A DNA stretch of 41,792 nt from Pseudomonadota bacterium (lineage in GTDB: Bacteria > Pseudomonadota > Alphaproteobacteria > Acetobacterales > Acetobacteraceae): the NCBI GenBank assembly GCA_021849425.1, contig JAJZSY010000022.1, positions 1 through 41,792 of the forward strand, written 5' to 3'. Of the stretch, positions 33,074 through 41,792 are shown piece after piece (positions within the stretch are counted from its first letter, which is position 1; each line of letters starts with the position of its first letter). Below the pieces are notes generated by a model. The model was not told the origin of the DNA and made no database searches. It saw only the letters and a list, made by a program, of their open reading frames with translations. The position numbers and the translations under genes are program-made.

Positions 33074-35806
33074 TCAGCTCACCTTGCCGTGGCAGTATTT
33101 GTATTTCTTGCCCGAACCGCAGGGGCAGGCCGCGTTGCGCGGCGTTGCGGCCCAGGTTTCCGGCCGGTCGGGATCGACCGATTCGGCGCGGTAGGTGCTG
33201 ACCGCCATTTCCGGCGCCAGAGCAGGCTGCGGCTCGGCGAGGGCGACGCCGTCATAGGCCTGGCTGGCCGGGTGGCTGGTGAGCATGGAGGCCGGGTCGA
33301 AGGCCGGTGCCGGCGCGGTTGCCGGGTCGGTCCCGAGTTCGACATGGGCGAGCACGGAGGAGACCTGTTCCTTGAGGTCTTCGAGCATCGCGGTGAACAG
33401 GGCGAAGGCCTCGGCCTTGTATTCGTTGAGCGGATCGCGCTGGCCATAGGCGCGCAGGCCAATGCCCTGGCGCAGATGGTCGAGGGCGAGGAGATGCTCC
33501 TTCCAGAGATGATCGAGCGTTTGCAGCAGGATCGATTTTTCCAGGAAGCGCATGAAGTCGGGGCCGAAATTGGCGGCCTTGGCGGCCATTTGGGCCTCGA
33601 CCGCCTCGCTGATGCGCTCGCGCAGGTAGTTCTCGTCGATGCCTTCCTCGGCCGCCCAGTCGGCAACCGGCAGGTCGAGCCCGAACACCCGCTTCACGTC
33701 CTCGGCGAGTTCCACGCTCTCCCACTGCTCGGCATAGGCTTTTTCGGGTATGCGGCGGTCGACCATCTGGGCGATCGTGTCGGCGCGCATCTCGCCGATC
33801 ACGTCGGCGACGCTTTCGGCGCGCATGAACTCGCGGCGCTGGGCATAGACCTCCTTGCGCTGGTTGTTCATCACGTCGTCGTATTTCAGGAGGTTCTTGC
33901 GGGTGTCGAAATTCCGCGCCTCGACCTTTTTCTGCGCCTTTTCCAGCGCCTTGTTGATCCAGGGATGGATGATTGCCTCGCCGTCCTTGAGGCCGAGCTT
34001 CTCCAGCATCGGGCCTATCCGGTCGGAGCCGAAGATCCGCATCAGGTCGTCTTCGAGCGAGAGGAAGAAGCGCGAGGCGCCGGGGTCGCCCTGGCGGCCG
34101 GAGCGGCCACGCAGCTGGTTGTCGACCCGCCGGCTTTCGTGCCGCTCGGTGCCGATGACGAACAGGCCCCCGGCCGAATGGACAATGTCGTGCGCGGCCT
34201 CGATTTCGGCGCGGATCGCGGCTTCGCGCGCGGGGCGGTCGGCTTCGGGCAGCTTCTCCAGCTCGGTCTTCAGGCGCATTTCGAGATTGCCGCCGAGCTT
34301 GATGTCGGTGCCGCGGCCGGCCATGTTGGTCGCGATGGTGACCGCTCCCGGCGCGCCGGCCTCGGCGACGATCGCCGCTTCCTGCTCGTGGAACCGGGCA
34401 TTGAGCACGGCATGGGGAATTTTCCGGCTGTTGAGCAGGCCGGAGATGATCTCGGATTTCTCGATCGAGGTGGTGCCGACCAGAACCGGCTGCTGGCGGG
34501 CGCGGCATTCCTCGATCAGCGCTGCGACAGCCTCGTATTTCTCATCGGCCGATCGATAGACCTCGTCGTCGCTGTCCTTGCGGGCGACGGGCACGTTGGT
34601 GGGGATCTCGACGACCGCGAGCTTGTAGATCTCGTCGAACTCGTCGGCTTCGGTCATGGCGGTGCCGGTCATGCCGGACAGCTTGGGGTAGAGGCGGAAA
34701 TAGTTCTGGAATGTGATCGAGGCGAGGGTCTGGTTCTCGCGCTCGACGGTGACGTGCTCCTTGGCTTCCAGAGCCTGGTGCAGCCCGTCGGAATAGCGCC
34801 TTCCCTCCATCATGCGGCCGGTGAACTCGTCAATGATGATGACCTGGCCGTCCTTGACGATATAGTCGACGTCACGAGTGAACAGCGTATGGGCGCGCAG
34901 CGATTGGTTCGTGTGATGCACCAGCGAGATGTTGAACACGTCGTAGAGATTGCCCTCGGTGAGCAGCCCGGCCTCGGCGAGCATCTGCTCGACCCGTTCG
35001 GAACCAAGCTCGGTGAGGTTCACCGTCTTGAACTTCTCGTCCTTGTCGTAGGTCGCCGGGTCTTCCACCAGGCGTTTCACGATGCCGTCGACCTCGTTGT
35101 ACAGCTCGGTCGGTTCGTCGGAAGGGCCGGAGATGATCAGCGGGGTGCGGGCCTCGTCGATCAGGATCGAGTCGACTTCGTCGACGATCGCGTAGTTGAA
35201 ATCGCGCTGGACCATGTCGGCGAGCGCGTATTTCATGTTGTCGCGCAGATAGTCGAAGCCGAATTCGTTGTTGGTACCGTAGGTGATGTCGGCCGCATAG
35301 GCCTCGCGCCGTGCATCGTCCTCAAGCCCGGGCACGATCACGCCGACCGACAGGCCGAGGAAATTGTAGAGCCGGCCCATCCAGCCGGCGTCGCGCCGGG
35401 CGAGATAGTCATTGACGGTGACGACATGCACGCCCTTGCCGGTGAGGGCGTTGAGATAGACCGGCAGTGTGCCGACCAGGGTCTTGCCCTCGCCGGTCTT
35501 CATCTCGGCGATCTTGCCGTCGTGCAGTACCATGCCGCCGATCATCTGGACATCGAAATGACGCATCCCGAGCACCCGTTTCGATGCCTCGCGGCAGACC
35601 GCGAAGGCCTCGGGGAGCAGGCGGTCGAGCGGTTCGCCGCCGGCCAGCCGGCCGCGGAATTCCGCCGTCTTTGCCTGGAGCGCCGCGTCGTCGAGAGCTT
35701 CGAGGGCGGATTCGTGGGCGTTGATTTCGGCGACGCGACGGCGATAGGCTTTCAGCGCACGGTCGTTGCTGGTGCCGATGATGGCGCGGGCGATGCTTGA
35801 GAACAT
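33074..35806 (-). CDS. secA: preprotein translocase ATPase SecA
   Basis: A 910-residue motor of Sec-dependent export at the inner membrane. The DEAD-like motor has [18 protein letters not shown] (Walker A), [54 protein letters not shown] and [13 protein letters not shown]. The C-terminal zinc motif [18 protein letters not shown] is intact and serves SecB binding. The start at 35806 (MFSSIARAI) matches family N-termini; a longer in-frame reading to 35953 is not supported. It diverges from the parvulin gene. Confidence 0.98.
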   Translation of the reverse strand: MFSSIARAIIGTSNDRALKAYRRRVAEINAHESALEALDDAALQAKTAEFRGRLAGGEPLDRLLPEAFAVCREASKRVLGMRHFDVQMIGGMVLHDGKIAEMKTGEGKTLVGTLPVYLNALTGKGVHVVTVNDYLARRDAGWMGRLYNFLGLSVGVIVPGLEDDARREAYAADITYGTNNEFGFDYLRDNMKYALADMVQRDFNYAIVDEVDSILIDEARTPLIISGPSDEPTELYNEVDGIVKRLVEDPATYDKDEKFKTVNLTELGSERVEQMLAEAGLLTEGNLYDVFNISLVHHTNQSLRAHTLFTRDVDYIVKDGQVIIIDEFTGRMMEGRRYSDGLHQALEAKEHVTVERENQTLASITFQNYFRLYPKLSGMTGTAMTEADEFDEIYKLAVVEIPTNVPVARKDSDDEVYRSADEKYEAVAALIEECRARQQPVLVGTTSIEKSEIISGLLNSRKIPHAVLNARFHEQEAAIVAEAGAPGAVTIATNMAGRGTDIKLGGNLEMRLKTELEKLPEADRPAREAAIRAEIEAAHDIVHSAGGLFVIGTERHESRRVDNQLRGRSGRQGDPGASRFFLSLEDDLMRIFGSDRIGPMLEKLGLKDGEAIIHPWINKALEKAQKKVEARNFDTRKNLLKYDDVMNNQRKEVYAQRREFMRAESVADVIGEMRADTIAQMVDRRIPEKAYAEQWESVELAEDVKRVFGLDLPVADWAAEEGIDENYLRERISEAVEAQMAAKAANFGPDFMRFLEKSILLQTLDHLWKEHLLALDHLRQGIGLRAYGQRDPLNEYKAEAFALFTAMLEDLKEQVSSVLAHVELGTDPATAPAPAFDPASMLTSHPASQAYDGVALAEPQPALAPEMAVSTYRAESVDPDRPETWAATPRNAACPCGSGKKYKYCHGKVS

Positions 35807-36094
35807 GATGACGCGAGCTTCCGGTCTATCCGCTGGTCTGAACCTGTCCGTCCCGACTGGTCTGGGTTGCGCGGCAGCCTGGCCGCGCGCATCCGTGCGG
35901 GCAGCCGACTGCAATCGGATCATTGACATAGGAGTGCGCGCCGGTCTGGTCAAATCGCGCGCGGCAGGAGCGCGCGCAGCGTGCGGCAGGCCCGTTGCAG
36001 TATCGGGAATTCTGCGTGCCGCCCGGCCGGGCCCGCTTGCAGGCGTCGAACGCTTCAGCCATGGTGCGGCCGTTTTGAATCAGGGACCAGCAGC
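35807..36094. other. divergent promoter region of secA and parvulin gene
   Basis: There is no gene in these 288 bp. A TTGACA box lies at 35923-35928 on the plus strand, but no matching -10 at normal spacing was found (TCAAAT is 21 bp away). Several GCGCGC-rich stretches occur near 35955-35985. It presumably carries promoters for both directions. Confidence 0.4.
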
Positions 36095-37012
36095 ATGAAG
36101 CGTTCTCTTTCAGGGTTTTCGGCCGGCTTCGCTCTCTCGGCGGTGATGGCGCTCGGCCTTTGCGGCCCGGCCTTCGCCGCCACGGGCAGCGACGCGGCGG
36201 CACCTGCGGCGGCCAAGCCCGCGGCCAAGACGCAGAAGGATACGGTCGTCGCGATCGTCAATGGCCACGACATCCATCTCTCCGATGTCGCCAAGGCGGC
36301 GCAGAGCCTGCCGCCGCAGCTGCAGAACGCGCCGCCGCAGGAACTCTTCCCGGTCCTGCTCAACCGGCTGGTCGATGAGCGCGCCCTGCTGATCCGGGCC
36401 CGCAAGGCCGGCACGGCGAAGGACCCGAAAGTGGCGGCGGAGATGAAGGCGGCGGCGGACCAGGCGCTGGAGCGCGGCTATCTGCGGGCGCTGGTCGAGC
36501 CGAAACTGACCGACGCCGCGGTGAAGGCCTATTACGAGGCGCACTACGTCAAGGCGAAGCAGCCGGAGGAGGTCAAGGCCAGGCAGATCCTGGTCAAGAC
36601 CAAGGCGGAGGCGGAAAAGGTGATCGCCGAACTCGGCAAGGGGGCGAAGTTCGCCGATCTCGCCAAGAAATACAGCATCGACCCCGGCGCCAAGAACGGC
36701 GGCGAACTCGGCTGGTTCACCAAGCAGGAGATGGTCAAGCCCTTCGCCGATGCCGCCTTCGCGCTCAAGCCCGGCACTTATACGAAGACGCCGGTGCAAT
36801 CGCAGTTCGGCTGGCACGTGATCGAGAGCGAAGGGAAGCGCGAGAAGCCTGTGCCTGCGCTGGACGATGTGAAGGACCAGATCCGGCAGCGGATCACCAA
36901 CGCGGCGGTGACCAAGGTGTTGCAGGACGCGCGCAAGGGGCTGAACATCAAATTGTTCAATCCGGATGGCACGCCGGCGCAGGACGGCGGCGCAGTGCCC
37001 GCGAAGAACTGA
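36095..37012 (+). CDS. parvulin-type peptidyl-prolyl isomerase, periplasmic
   Basis: A 305-residue folding factor. A signal peptide ends near [12 protein letters not shown] linker rich in Ala/Lys leads to a SurA-like N-domain ([20 protein letters not shown]). The rotamase domain (about 165-260) reads [59 protein letters not shown] and [15 protein letters not shown]. It helps proteins exported by Sec to fold and sits divergent to secA. It is 10 nt before argJ, so the two may share a transcript. Confidence 0.93.
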   Translation: MKRSLSGFSAGFALSAVMALGLCGPAFAATGSDAAAPAAAKPAAKTQKDTVVAIVNGHDIHLSDVAKAAQSLPPQLQNAPPQELFPVLLNRLVDERALLIRARKAGTAKDPKVAAEMKAAADQALERGYLRALVEPKLTDAAVKAYYEAHYVKAKQPEEVKARQILVKTKAEAEKVIAELGKGAKFADLAKKYSIDPGAKNGGELGWFTKQEMVKPFADAAFALKPGTYTKTPVQSQFGWHVIESEGKREKPVPALDDVKDQIRQRITNAAVTKVLQDARKGLNIKLFNPDGTPAQDGGAVPAKN

Positions 37013-37022
37013 GCGCGGGCCC

Positions 37023-38252
37023 GTGGCGAAGGATCTGCCGGTATCGCCGCTGGCGGTGAGCATGCCGGACCTTCCGGCGGTGGGCGGCGTGCGGTTTGCC
37101 ACCGCCGCCGCCGGCATCCGCTATCGCGGGCGGGACGATGTCCTGCTCGCGGCCTTCGATCCGGGCACGACCGTCGCGGGTGTCTTTACCCGTAACAAAT
37201 GCCCTGGCGCGCCGGTGAGCTGGTGCCGCGAGATCCTGCCCGGCGGGGTGGCGCGCGGCCTGGTGGTCAATGCCGGCAATGCCAACGTGTTCAACGGCGC
37301 CGCCGGGGCTGCGGCGGCCCGGCTGAGCGCCGAGTCCGCGGCGCGCGTGCTCGGCTGCCCGGCCGAGGAGGTGTTTCTGGCCTCGACCGGGGTGATCGGC
37401 GAGCCAATGCCGGCCGAGCGGATCGTCGCGGTCATGGATGCGCTCGCGGCCGGCCTGACGCCGGATCGTTGGGCGGAGTCGGCGCGTGCGATCATGACCA
37501 CCGACACGTTTCCGAAGGCAGCGACCCGGACGGCGCGTCTCGGCGGTGTCGAGGTGCGGATTTCCGGCATCGCCAAGGGTAGCGGCATGATCGCGCCCGA
37601 CATGGCGACGATGCTGGCCTTCATCGTCACCGACGCCGCCCTGCCGGCGGCGACACTGCAAGCGCTGCTCGGCCGCGGCGTCGGGCCGAGTTTCAACTCG
37701 ATCACGGTTGATTCCGACACCTCGACGTCCGACACGGTGCTGCTGTTCGCCACCGGGGCCGCGGGCAACCCGCCGGTGACCGGGGCGCGGGGGCTCGCCG
37801 CCTTCCGCCGGGCGCTGGAGGAGGTGCTGCACGATCTTGCCCTGATGGTGGTGCGGGATGGCGAGGGGGCGCGCAAGCTGATCGAGGTCAACGTCGCCGG
37901 CGCGGTCTCGGCGCGGTCGGCGCGGCGGGTCGGGCTCGCCATTGCCAATTCGCCGCTGGTCAAGACCGCGATCGCCGGCGAGGACGCGAATTGGGGGCGG
38001 ATCGTCATGGCGGTGGGCAAGGCCGGCGAGCCGGCCGAGCGGGACCGGCTGGCGGTGGCGGTCGGCGGCGTGTGGATGGCGCGCGCGGGCCGGGTGGTGG
38101 AAGGGTATGACGAGGCCCCGGTGGTGGCGCATATGCGCGGGGCGGAAATCCGTATCGATGTCGATCTCGGCATGGGCCGGGGCCGTGCCAGGGTTTGGAC
38201 CTGCGACCTGACGCACGGCTATATCGACATCAACGGCAGCTATCGCAGCTGA
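37023..38252 (+). CDS. argJ: bifunctional glutamate N-acetyltransferase / amino-acid acetyltransferase
   Basis: A 409-residue ArgJ, which transfers acetyl from N-acetylornithine to glutamate in the cyclic arginine pathway. It self-cleaves before the Thr in [15 protein letters not shown] to give alpha and beta chains. [38 protein letters not shown] and the end [12 protein letters not shown] are typical. The GTG start at 37023 is chosen because residues upstream of it read as the out-of-frame end of the parvulin gene. Confidence 0.97.
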   Translation: MAKDLPVSPLAVSMPDLPAVGGVRFATAAAGIRYRGRDDVLLAAFDPGTTVAGVFTRNKCPGAPVSWCREILPGGVARGLVVNAGNANVFNGAAGAAAARLSAESAARVLGCPAEEVFLASTGVIGEPMPAERIVAVMDALAAGLTPDRWAESARAIMTTDTFPKAATRTARLGGVEVRISGIAKGSGMIAPDMATMLAFIVTDAALPAATLQALLGRGVGPSFNSITVDSDTSTSDTVLLFATGAAGNPPVTGARGLAAFRRALEEVLHDLALMVVRDGEGARKLIEVNVAGAVSARSARRVGLAIANSPLVKTAIAGEDANWGRIVMAVGKAGEPAERDRLAVAVGGVWMARAGRVVEGYDEAPVVAHMRGAEIRIDVDLGMGRGRARVWTCDLTHGYIDINGSYRS

Positions 38253-38258
38253 AGCGAA

Positions 38259-38283
38259 GGCCCGCGCGCGGTGCGGGCCATTT
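38259..38283 (+). terminator. hairpin after argJ
   Basis: GGCCCGC (38259-38265) pairs with GCGGGCC (38273-38279) across a 7-nt loop, followed by ATTTG. The stem is strong but the U-tract is weak. It is a probable terminator just downstream of the argJ stop. Confidence 0.5.
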
Positions 38284-38299
38284 GCCGTCTCCGGTCGAT

Positions 38300-38319
38300 T
38301 CACGATTTCGTGATCGTGA
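38300..38319. promoter_or_regulatory. TCACGA/TCGTGA palindrome upstream of fasciclin gene
   Basis: TCACGA-TT-TCGTGA is a perfect palindrome (38300-38313), followed at once by another TCGTGA half-site (38314-38319), about 92 nt before the fasciclin start codon. It is a candidate operator; no regulator is identified. Confidence 0.3.
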
Positions 38320-38348
38320 GACTGGTCCGCAGCGTCATCTGTTTTCCT

Positions 38349-38400
38349 CTCTGCCGCGTAATCGCTGCATGAGGTCGCCGCCGGCGACCGAGCAGAGGAG
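38349..38400 (+). promoter_or_regulatory. structured leader of fasciclin gene covering the ribosome-binding site
   Basis: A perfect 17-bp palindrome GGTCGCCG-C-CGGCGACC (38373-38389) forms the core. An outer stem pairs CTCTGC (38349-38354) with GCAGAG (38392-38397), which includes the first bases of the AGAGGAG Shine-Dalgarno (38394-38400), 10 nt before the ATG. This could control translation, but the outer stem is only 6 bp and has an 18-nt bulge on one side. Confidence 0.35.
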
Positions 38401-38410
38401 ACCACAGACC

Positions 38411-38974
38411 ATGAAGCTCAGCCATATCGCCCTCGGTGCCGCCCTTGCCGTCGCCGCCTGCGGCACCGCTTTTGCCGCCATGATGGACCATTCCGTCATG
38501 GTCGGAGGCGCGCCGATGTATCCGAGCCGGAATATCGTGCAGAACGCGGTGAATTCGAAGGACAACACCACGCTGGTCGCCGCGGTGAAGGCTGCCGGCC
38601 TCGTCAAGGCGCTGGAGGGCAAGGGGCCGTTCACCGTGTTCGCGCCGACCAACGAGGCGTTCGACATGTTGCCCAAGGGGACGGTGCCGACGCTTCTCGA
38701 GCCGAAGAACAAGGCGATGCTCACCTCGATCCTGCTGTATCACGTCGTTCCCGGCGATTTCACCTTCGCGACGCTGCGCGCCGACATCGAGGGGCATGGC
38801 GGGATGGTCAAGCTGCCGACTCTCGACAAGGGGCACGATCTGACGCTGCGGATGAACGGCCCGCACAATATCGAGGTCGTGGACGAGAAGGGCAACGTCG
38901 CCCAGATCGAGACCTATGACGTGAACCAGTCGAACGGCGTCATCCAGGTGATCGACCGGGTGCTGATGCCCTGA
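38411..38974 (+). CDS. fasciclin (FAS1) domain secreted protein
   Basis: A 187-residue exported protein. The signal peptide MKLSHIALGAALAVAACGTA ends near AFA-AM. The FAS1 domain has both hallmark boxes: TLVAAVKAAGLVKALEGKGP, then FTVFAPTNEAFDML (H1), and LLYHVVPGDF with the C-terminal NGVIQVIDRVLMP (H2). FAS1 domains serve in adhesion or extracellular matrix. It is a single-gene unit between argJ and a 102-bp repeat. Confidence 0.95.
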   Translation: MKLSHIALGAALAVAACGTAFAAMMDHSVMVGGAPMYPSRNIVQNAVNSKDNTTLVAAVKAAGLVKALEGKGPFTVFAPTNEAFDMLPKGTVPTLLEPKNKAMLTSILLYHVVPGDFTFATLRADIEGHGGMVKLPTLDKGHDLTLRMNGPHNIEVVDEKGNVAQIETYDVNQSNGVIQVIDRVLMP

Positions 38975-38976
38975 TG

Positions 38977-39078
38977 GAGCCTCATCCGATCGGATGGAAT
39001 CATCTTATCGGGTAAGGATGCTGTCATCATCGACATGAAAGAGCACTCCATCCGATCCGGACGGATCGGAAAGCGCTG
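38977..39078. repeat. dispersed double-hairpin element, copy B
   Basis: The same length and layout as 2293-2394, aligned without gaps: GAGCCTCATCCGATCGGATG, then CATCTTATCGGG and GGATGCTG, a spacer, and GAGCACTCCATCCGATC / GATCGGAAAGCGCTG. It begins two bases after the fasciclin stop codon, so it forms the 3' end of that transcript. The outer arms are less perfect than in copy A. Confidence 0.8.
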
Positions 39079-39229
39079 AAGCAGAAGCGCCGCGACAACG
39101 CGGGCGATGCGGGGAGCCAGCGGCCTGTGCCGCTGGCTTTGCCGTGATTGGACGCGGCGCTTCGGCATCCTCTTGATGCCACGTCTGCCTTGGCGCAGAA
39201 CGTTATGGCACTGAAAATAGGGGGTGACC

Positions 39230-40015
39230 GTGAGTCTCAGGGGCAAGGTTGCGCTGGTGACAGGTTCGACCAGCGGCATCGGTCTCGGGATTGCCCGCGC
39301 GCTGGCGGCGCAGGGTGCCGATATCATGCTCAACGGATTTGGCGATACGGCGAAGATCGAGGCGCTGCGGGCAGCCCTCGCCGACGAGTTCGGCGTGCGG
39401 GTGGCGTTCGACGGCGCCGACCTGACGAAGGCGGCGGAAATCCGGCGACTGGTCGAACGGACGGAGGCGGAACTCGGCGCGGTTGACATTCTGGTGAACA
39501 ATGCCGGCATCCAGCATGTCGCGCCGGTGGAGGATTTCCCCGACGAGAAATGGGACGCGGTGATCGCGCTCAATCTCACCGCCGTATTCCACGGGATGAA
39601 GGCCGCCGTGCCGCTGATGCGCCGGCGGGGCTGGGGGCGGATCGTGAACATCGCCTCCGCCCACGGGCTGGTGGCGAGCGGGCAGAAGATCGCCTATGTC
39701 GCCGCGAAGCACGGTGTGGTCGGGGCCACCAAGACGGTCGCCATCGAGTGCGCGAATGACGGGATCACGGTGAATGCGGTCTGTCCGGGCTGGGTGCTGA
39801 CGCCGCTGGTCGAAGCGCAGATCGAGGCGCGCGCCGCCTCGAACCGCACAACCGTGCAGGATGAGTCCAGGGCTCTGCTCGCCGAGAAGCAGCCGATGCT
39901 CGAATTCACCACCCCGGCGAAGATCGGCGCGTTCGTCGTGTTCCTCTGCTCGGATGGTGCCTCGACGATCACCGGCGCGGCGCTGTCGATCGATGGAGGC
40001 TGGGTTGCCCAGTGA
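39230..40015 (+). CDS. bdhA: 3-hydroxybutyrate dehydrogenase
   Basis: A 261-residue classical SDR oxidising D-3-hydroxybutyrate to acetoacetate with NAD. The cofactor turn is VALVTGSTSGIGLGIARALA; NNAGIQHVAPVEDFP, the catalytic Ser in IVNIASAHGLVAS and YxxxK in AYVAAKHGVVG are typical, with VCPGWVLTPLVEAQI of BdhA. Two GTG codons (39224, 39230) can start it; GGGGG 5 nt before 39230 favours the second. Its product acetoacetate feeds the scoAB/thiolase operon at 24-27 kb. Confidence 0.92.
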   Translation: MSLRGKVALVTGSTSGIGLGIARALAAQGADIMLNGFGDTAKIEALRAALADEFGVRVAFDGADLTKAAEIRRLVERTEAELGAVDILVNNAGIQHVAPVEDFPDEKWDAVIALNLTAVFHGMKAAVPLMRRRGWGRIVNIASAHGLVASGQKIAYVAAKHGVVGATKTVAIECANDGITVNAVCPGWVLTPLVEAQIEARAASNRTTVQDESRALLAEKQPMLEFTTPAKIGAFVVFLCSDGASTITGAALSIDGGWVAQ

Positions 40016-40604
40016 GCACGACGAGGCGGCGCATGTCGCCGCATTGCTGCGGCGCGGGGCGGAGCTGAAACTTGCTCTGGCCGCATCACCGCAGCCGGTT
40101 CTGGATGTGGTCGGCGTGTGCGAAGCGGCCATCCGCGCCGGGAACAAGCTGATGTTCTGCGGCAATGGCGGGTCGGCGGCGGATTCGCAGCACCTTGCGA
40201 CGGAACTGCTGATCCGTCTGCGCGGCAGCGTTGCCCGCGACTCCTGGCCGGCGCTGGCGCTGACGCTTGACCCCGCGGCGTTGACTGCCGCGGGGAACGA
40301 TTTCGGGTTCGACGAGGTGTTCGCGCGGCCACTGTCCGGCCTCGGCCGCGCCGGCGACGTGCTGTTCGGGATCACGACATCCGGGCGCTCGCCCTCGGTG
40401 CTGCGGGCGCTGGAAGTGGCGCGCGGGATGGGGGTCGTCACCATCGGGCTGCTCGGCGGCGACGGCGGGCCGGCGCTTGCGCTGTGCGACCACGCGCTCG
40501 TGGTGCCGGACAGCACCACGGCGCGGATCCAGGAATGCCACATCACCCTGGGTCACATCATCCTCGAACTTCTGGAAGACCGGCTGACGGAGCGCCGCGC
40601 GTGA
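39993..40604 (+). CDS. gmhA: phosphoheptose isomerase family protein
   Basis: A 203-residue SIS-domain protein with MFCGNGGSAADSQHLATELL, AGNDFGFDEVFARPLSGLG, GITTSGRSPSVLRALEVARG and CHITLGHIILELLE. These match GmhA, which makes heptose-7-phosphate from sedoheptulose-7-phosphate for LPS. The ATG at 39993 overlaps bdhA by 23 nt; a TTG at 40002 with GGAGG upstream is a good alternative. It ends in a 4-nt overlap with the epimerase gene. Confidence 0.9.
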   Translation: MEAGLPSEHDEAAHVAALLRRGAELKLALAASPQPVLDVVGVCEAAIRAGNKLMFCGNGGSAADSQHLATELLIRLRGSVARDSWPALALTLDPAALTAAGNDFGFDEVFARPLSGLGRAGDVLFGITTSGRSPSVLRALEVARGMGVVTIGLLGGDGGPALALCDHALVVPDSTTARIQECHITLGHIILELLEDRLTERRA

Positions 40605-41569
40605 AAATCCTGCTCACCGGTGCTGCCGGGTTTATCGGCTATCACGTCGCCGAGGCCCTGCTCGGGCGCGGCGCGCGGGTGGTCGGGGTGGATGATCTCA
40701 ATCCGTATTACGACGTCAGGCTGAAGCAGGCCCGGCTGGAGCGGCTCGCTGCGCATGAGCGGTTCCGCTTTTACCGGGCGGATATCGCCGATCATGCTGC
40801 GCTGCGGGCGGCGGGGGATGGCTGGGATCTGATCGTCCATCTCGCGGCCCAGGCGGGGGTGCGTTACTCGATCGATAATCCGTTCGCCTATGCCGCGGCG
40901 AACATGACGGGCCATCTGTCAGTGCTTGAACTGGCGCGGCACTCGCCCGGCCTGCGGCATCTCGTCTATGCAAGTTCGTCATCGGTCTATGGCGCCGGAA
41001 CGCCGCTGCCTTACGCCGAGACGGCGCGGGCGGACCGGCCGCAATCGCTTTACGCTGCGACCAAGCGGGCAGACGAAATGATGAGTGCGGCCTACGCCCA
41101 TCTTTATGGCCTGCGTCAGACCGGCTTGCGGTTTTTCACGGTGTACGGACCGTGGGGCCGGCCGGATATGGCGTATTTCGGGTTCGCCGAGGCGATCATG
41201 GCGGGCCGGCCGATCACCCTTTACGACGGCGGCACGCTGAAACGCGACTTCACCTATATCGACGACATCGTCGCCGGGGTGATGGGGGTGATCGACCATG
41301 CCCCCGCGAACGCCGGCGAACACCGGGTTTTCAACATCGGCAATCACCGGGCGGAGTTCGTGCGCGATCTCGTGCACCTCCTCGAGGCGGAACTGGGGCG
41401 CAAGGCGATGATCGTGGACGCGCCGCGCCCTGCTGCCGACCCTGTGGAGACCTGCGCAGACCTTTCGGCGCTCAACGCATTGACCGGTTATCTGCCAAAA
41501 ACCAAATTAGATCAGGGCGTTAAGAAATTTATTGCTTGGTATCGCATTTGGTGTGCCGAGAGGGGTTGA
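40601..41569 (+). CDS. UDP-glucuronate 4-epimerase-like NAD-dependent epimerase
   Basis: A 322-residue extended SDR with a GTG start overlapping the gmhA stop (GTGA). KILLTGAAGFIGYHVAEALL, VVGVDDLNPYYDVRLKQARL, HLAAQAGVRYSIDNPFAYAA, YASSSSVYGAGTPLPYAE, LYAATKRADEMM and RFFTVYGPWGRPDMA are the patterns of UDP-GlcA 4-epimerases used for capsule or LPS. It makes UDP-galacturonate if the match holds. The last 30 codons are less GC-rich than the rest. Confidence 0.9.
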   Translation: MKILLTGAAGFIGYHVAEALLGRGARVVGVDDLNPYYDVRLKQARLERLAAHERFRFYRADIADHAALRAAGDGWDLIVHLAAQAGVRYSIDNPFAYAAANMTGHLSVLELARHSPGLRHLVYASSSSVYGAGTPLPYAETARADRPQSLYAATKRADEMMSAAYAHLYGLRQTGLRFFTVYGPWGRPDMAYFGFAEAIMAGRPITLYDGGTLKRDFTYIDDIVAGVMGVIDHAPANAGEHRVFNIGNHRAEFVRDLVHLLEAELGRKAMIVDAPRPAADPVETCADLSALNALTGYLPKTKLDQGVKKFIAWYRIWCAERG

Positions 41570-41792
41570 CGCTCCGGTTCGGGTGTAATAGATCAGTCAC
41601 ATCGACGGCGGCACTGACTGAATGTGACGACGGCTTGATGATCGGCGGGACGGAAGTTCCGTCGTTTTGTTCTTTGAGGATTGTGAATAGGCTAGGAAGG
41701 GATACGTTGGTGGCGTTTGGCTACTGGGCTGAGAGGCTTGGTGGTTAGGGCTGGGACTTGGGCTTAGGTCTGGGTTTTGGTGGTAGTTTTTG
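41570..41792. other. intergenic tail, G/T-rich at the end
   Basis: No convincing gene. From about 41690 the plus strand becomes G/T-rich with runs of GGG at 41748-41750, 41753-41755, 41760-41762 and 41772-41774. A 70-residue frame across 41536-41748 overlaps the epimerase end and looks random. Confidence 0.4.

Noticed and set aside
32948..35800. A 950-codon open frame on the plus strand
   Set aside because: It lies fully opposite secA and has no family motifs; long antisense frames are expected in high-GC DNA.
41536..41748. A 70-codon frame at the right end
   Set aside because: It overlaps the epimerase 3' end out of frame and has no family features.

Overview
The window is high-GC DNA from an alphaproteobacterium, most likely an Acetobacteraceae member of the Acidiphilium type. 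This is inferred from gene content (PhaR and PHB/ketone-body genes, a SUF operon with a SufU-type scaffold, secA next to a parvulin and argJ, gph/glmU/glmS) and from protein style; no rRNA or other taxonomic marker is present. No tRNA, rRNA or CRISPR array was found.

Positions 1-6570 form an accessory island. It holds two direct copies (about 0.68 kb each) of an orphan gene for a protein with a C-terminal Xre/MbcA/ParS (DUF2384) antitoxin-type domain. Between and around them lie a small unknown ORF, debris of IS66 and IS3-type transposases, a stub of a TnsA-like endonuclease, a possible integrase remnant, a very AT-rich unknown gene, and an orphan NUDIX-wHTH (NrtR-like) regulator. The island ends at an AT-rich tandem repeat next to glmS.

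Positions 6574-20462 are core metabolism. glmU-glmS (amino-sugar precursors of peptidoglycan and LPS) diverge from a Gph-type phosphatase. An Rrf2 regulator heads a complete SUF operon (sufB-C-D-S-U-T-A). Convergent to it is an sseA-metC-hisI operon with overlapping ATGA junctions, so sulfur donors and Fe-S assembly sit side by side. An XRE regulator closes the block and diverges from yraN.

Positions 20463-30824 hold yraN, a large uncharacterised PLP-fold protein, a thiolase-scoA-scoB-gabT operon, a PHA-synthase-like alpha/beta hydrolase overlapping a small coiled-coil gene by 167 nt, a TauE/SafE permease, PhaR and a sugar epimerase. With a 3-hydroxybutyrate dehydrogenase at 39.2 kb, these outline PHB storage and mobilisation.

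Positions 30825-41792 hold rplM-rpsI with a strong hairpin after it, an OhrR-like MarR regulator, secA with a downstream DUF2380-like periplasmic protein, a parvulin PPIase, argJ, a fasciclin-domain secreted protein with a structured leader, and a bdhA-gmhA-epimerase operon. A 102-bp double-hairpin element occurs at both 2.3 kb and 39.0 kb, linking the island to the core. The last 220 bp have no gene and become G/T-rich.
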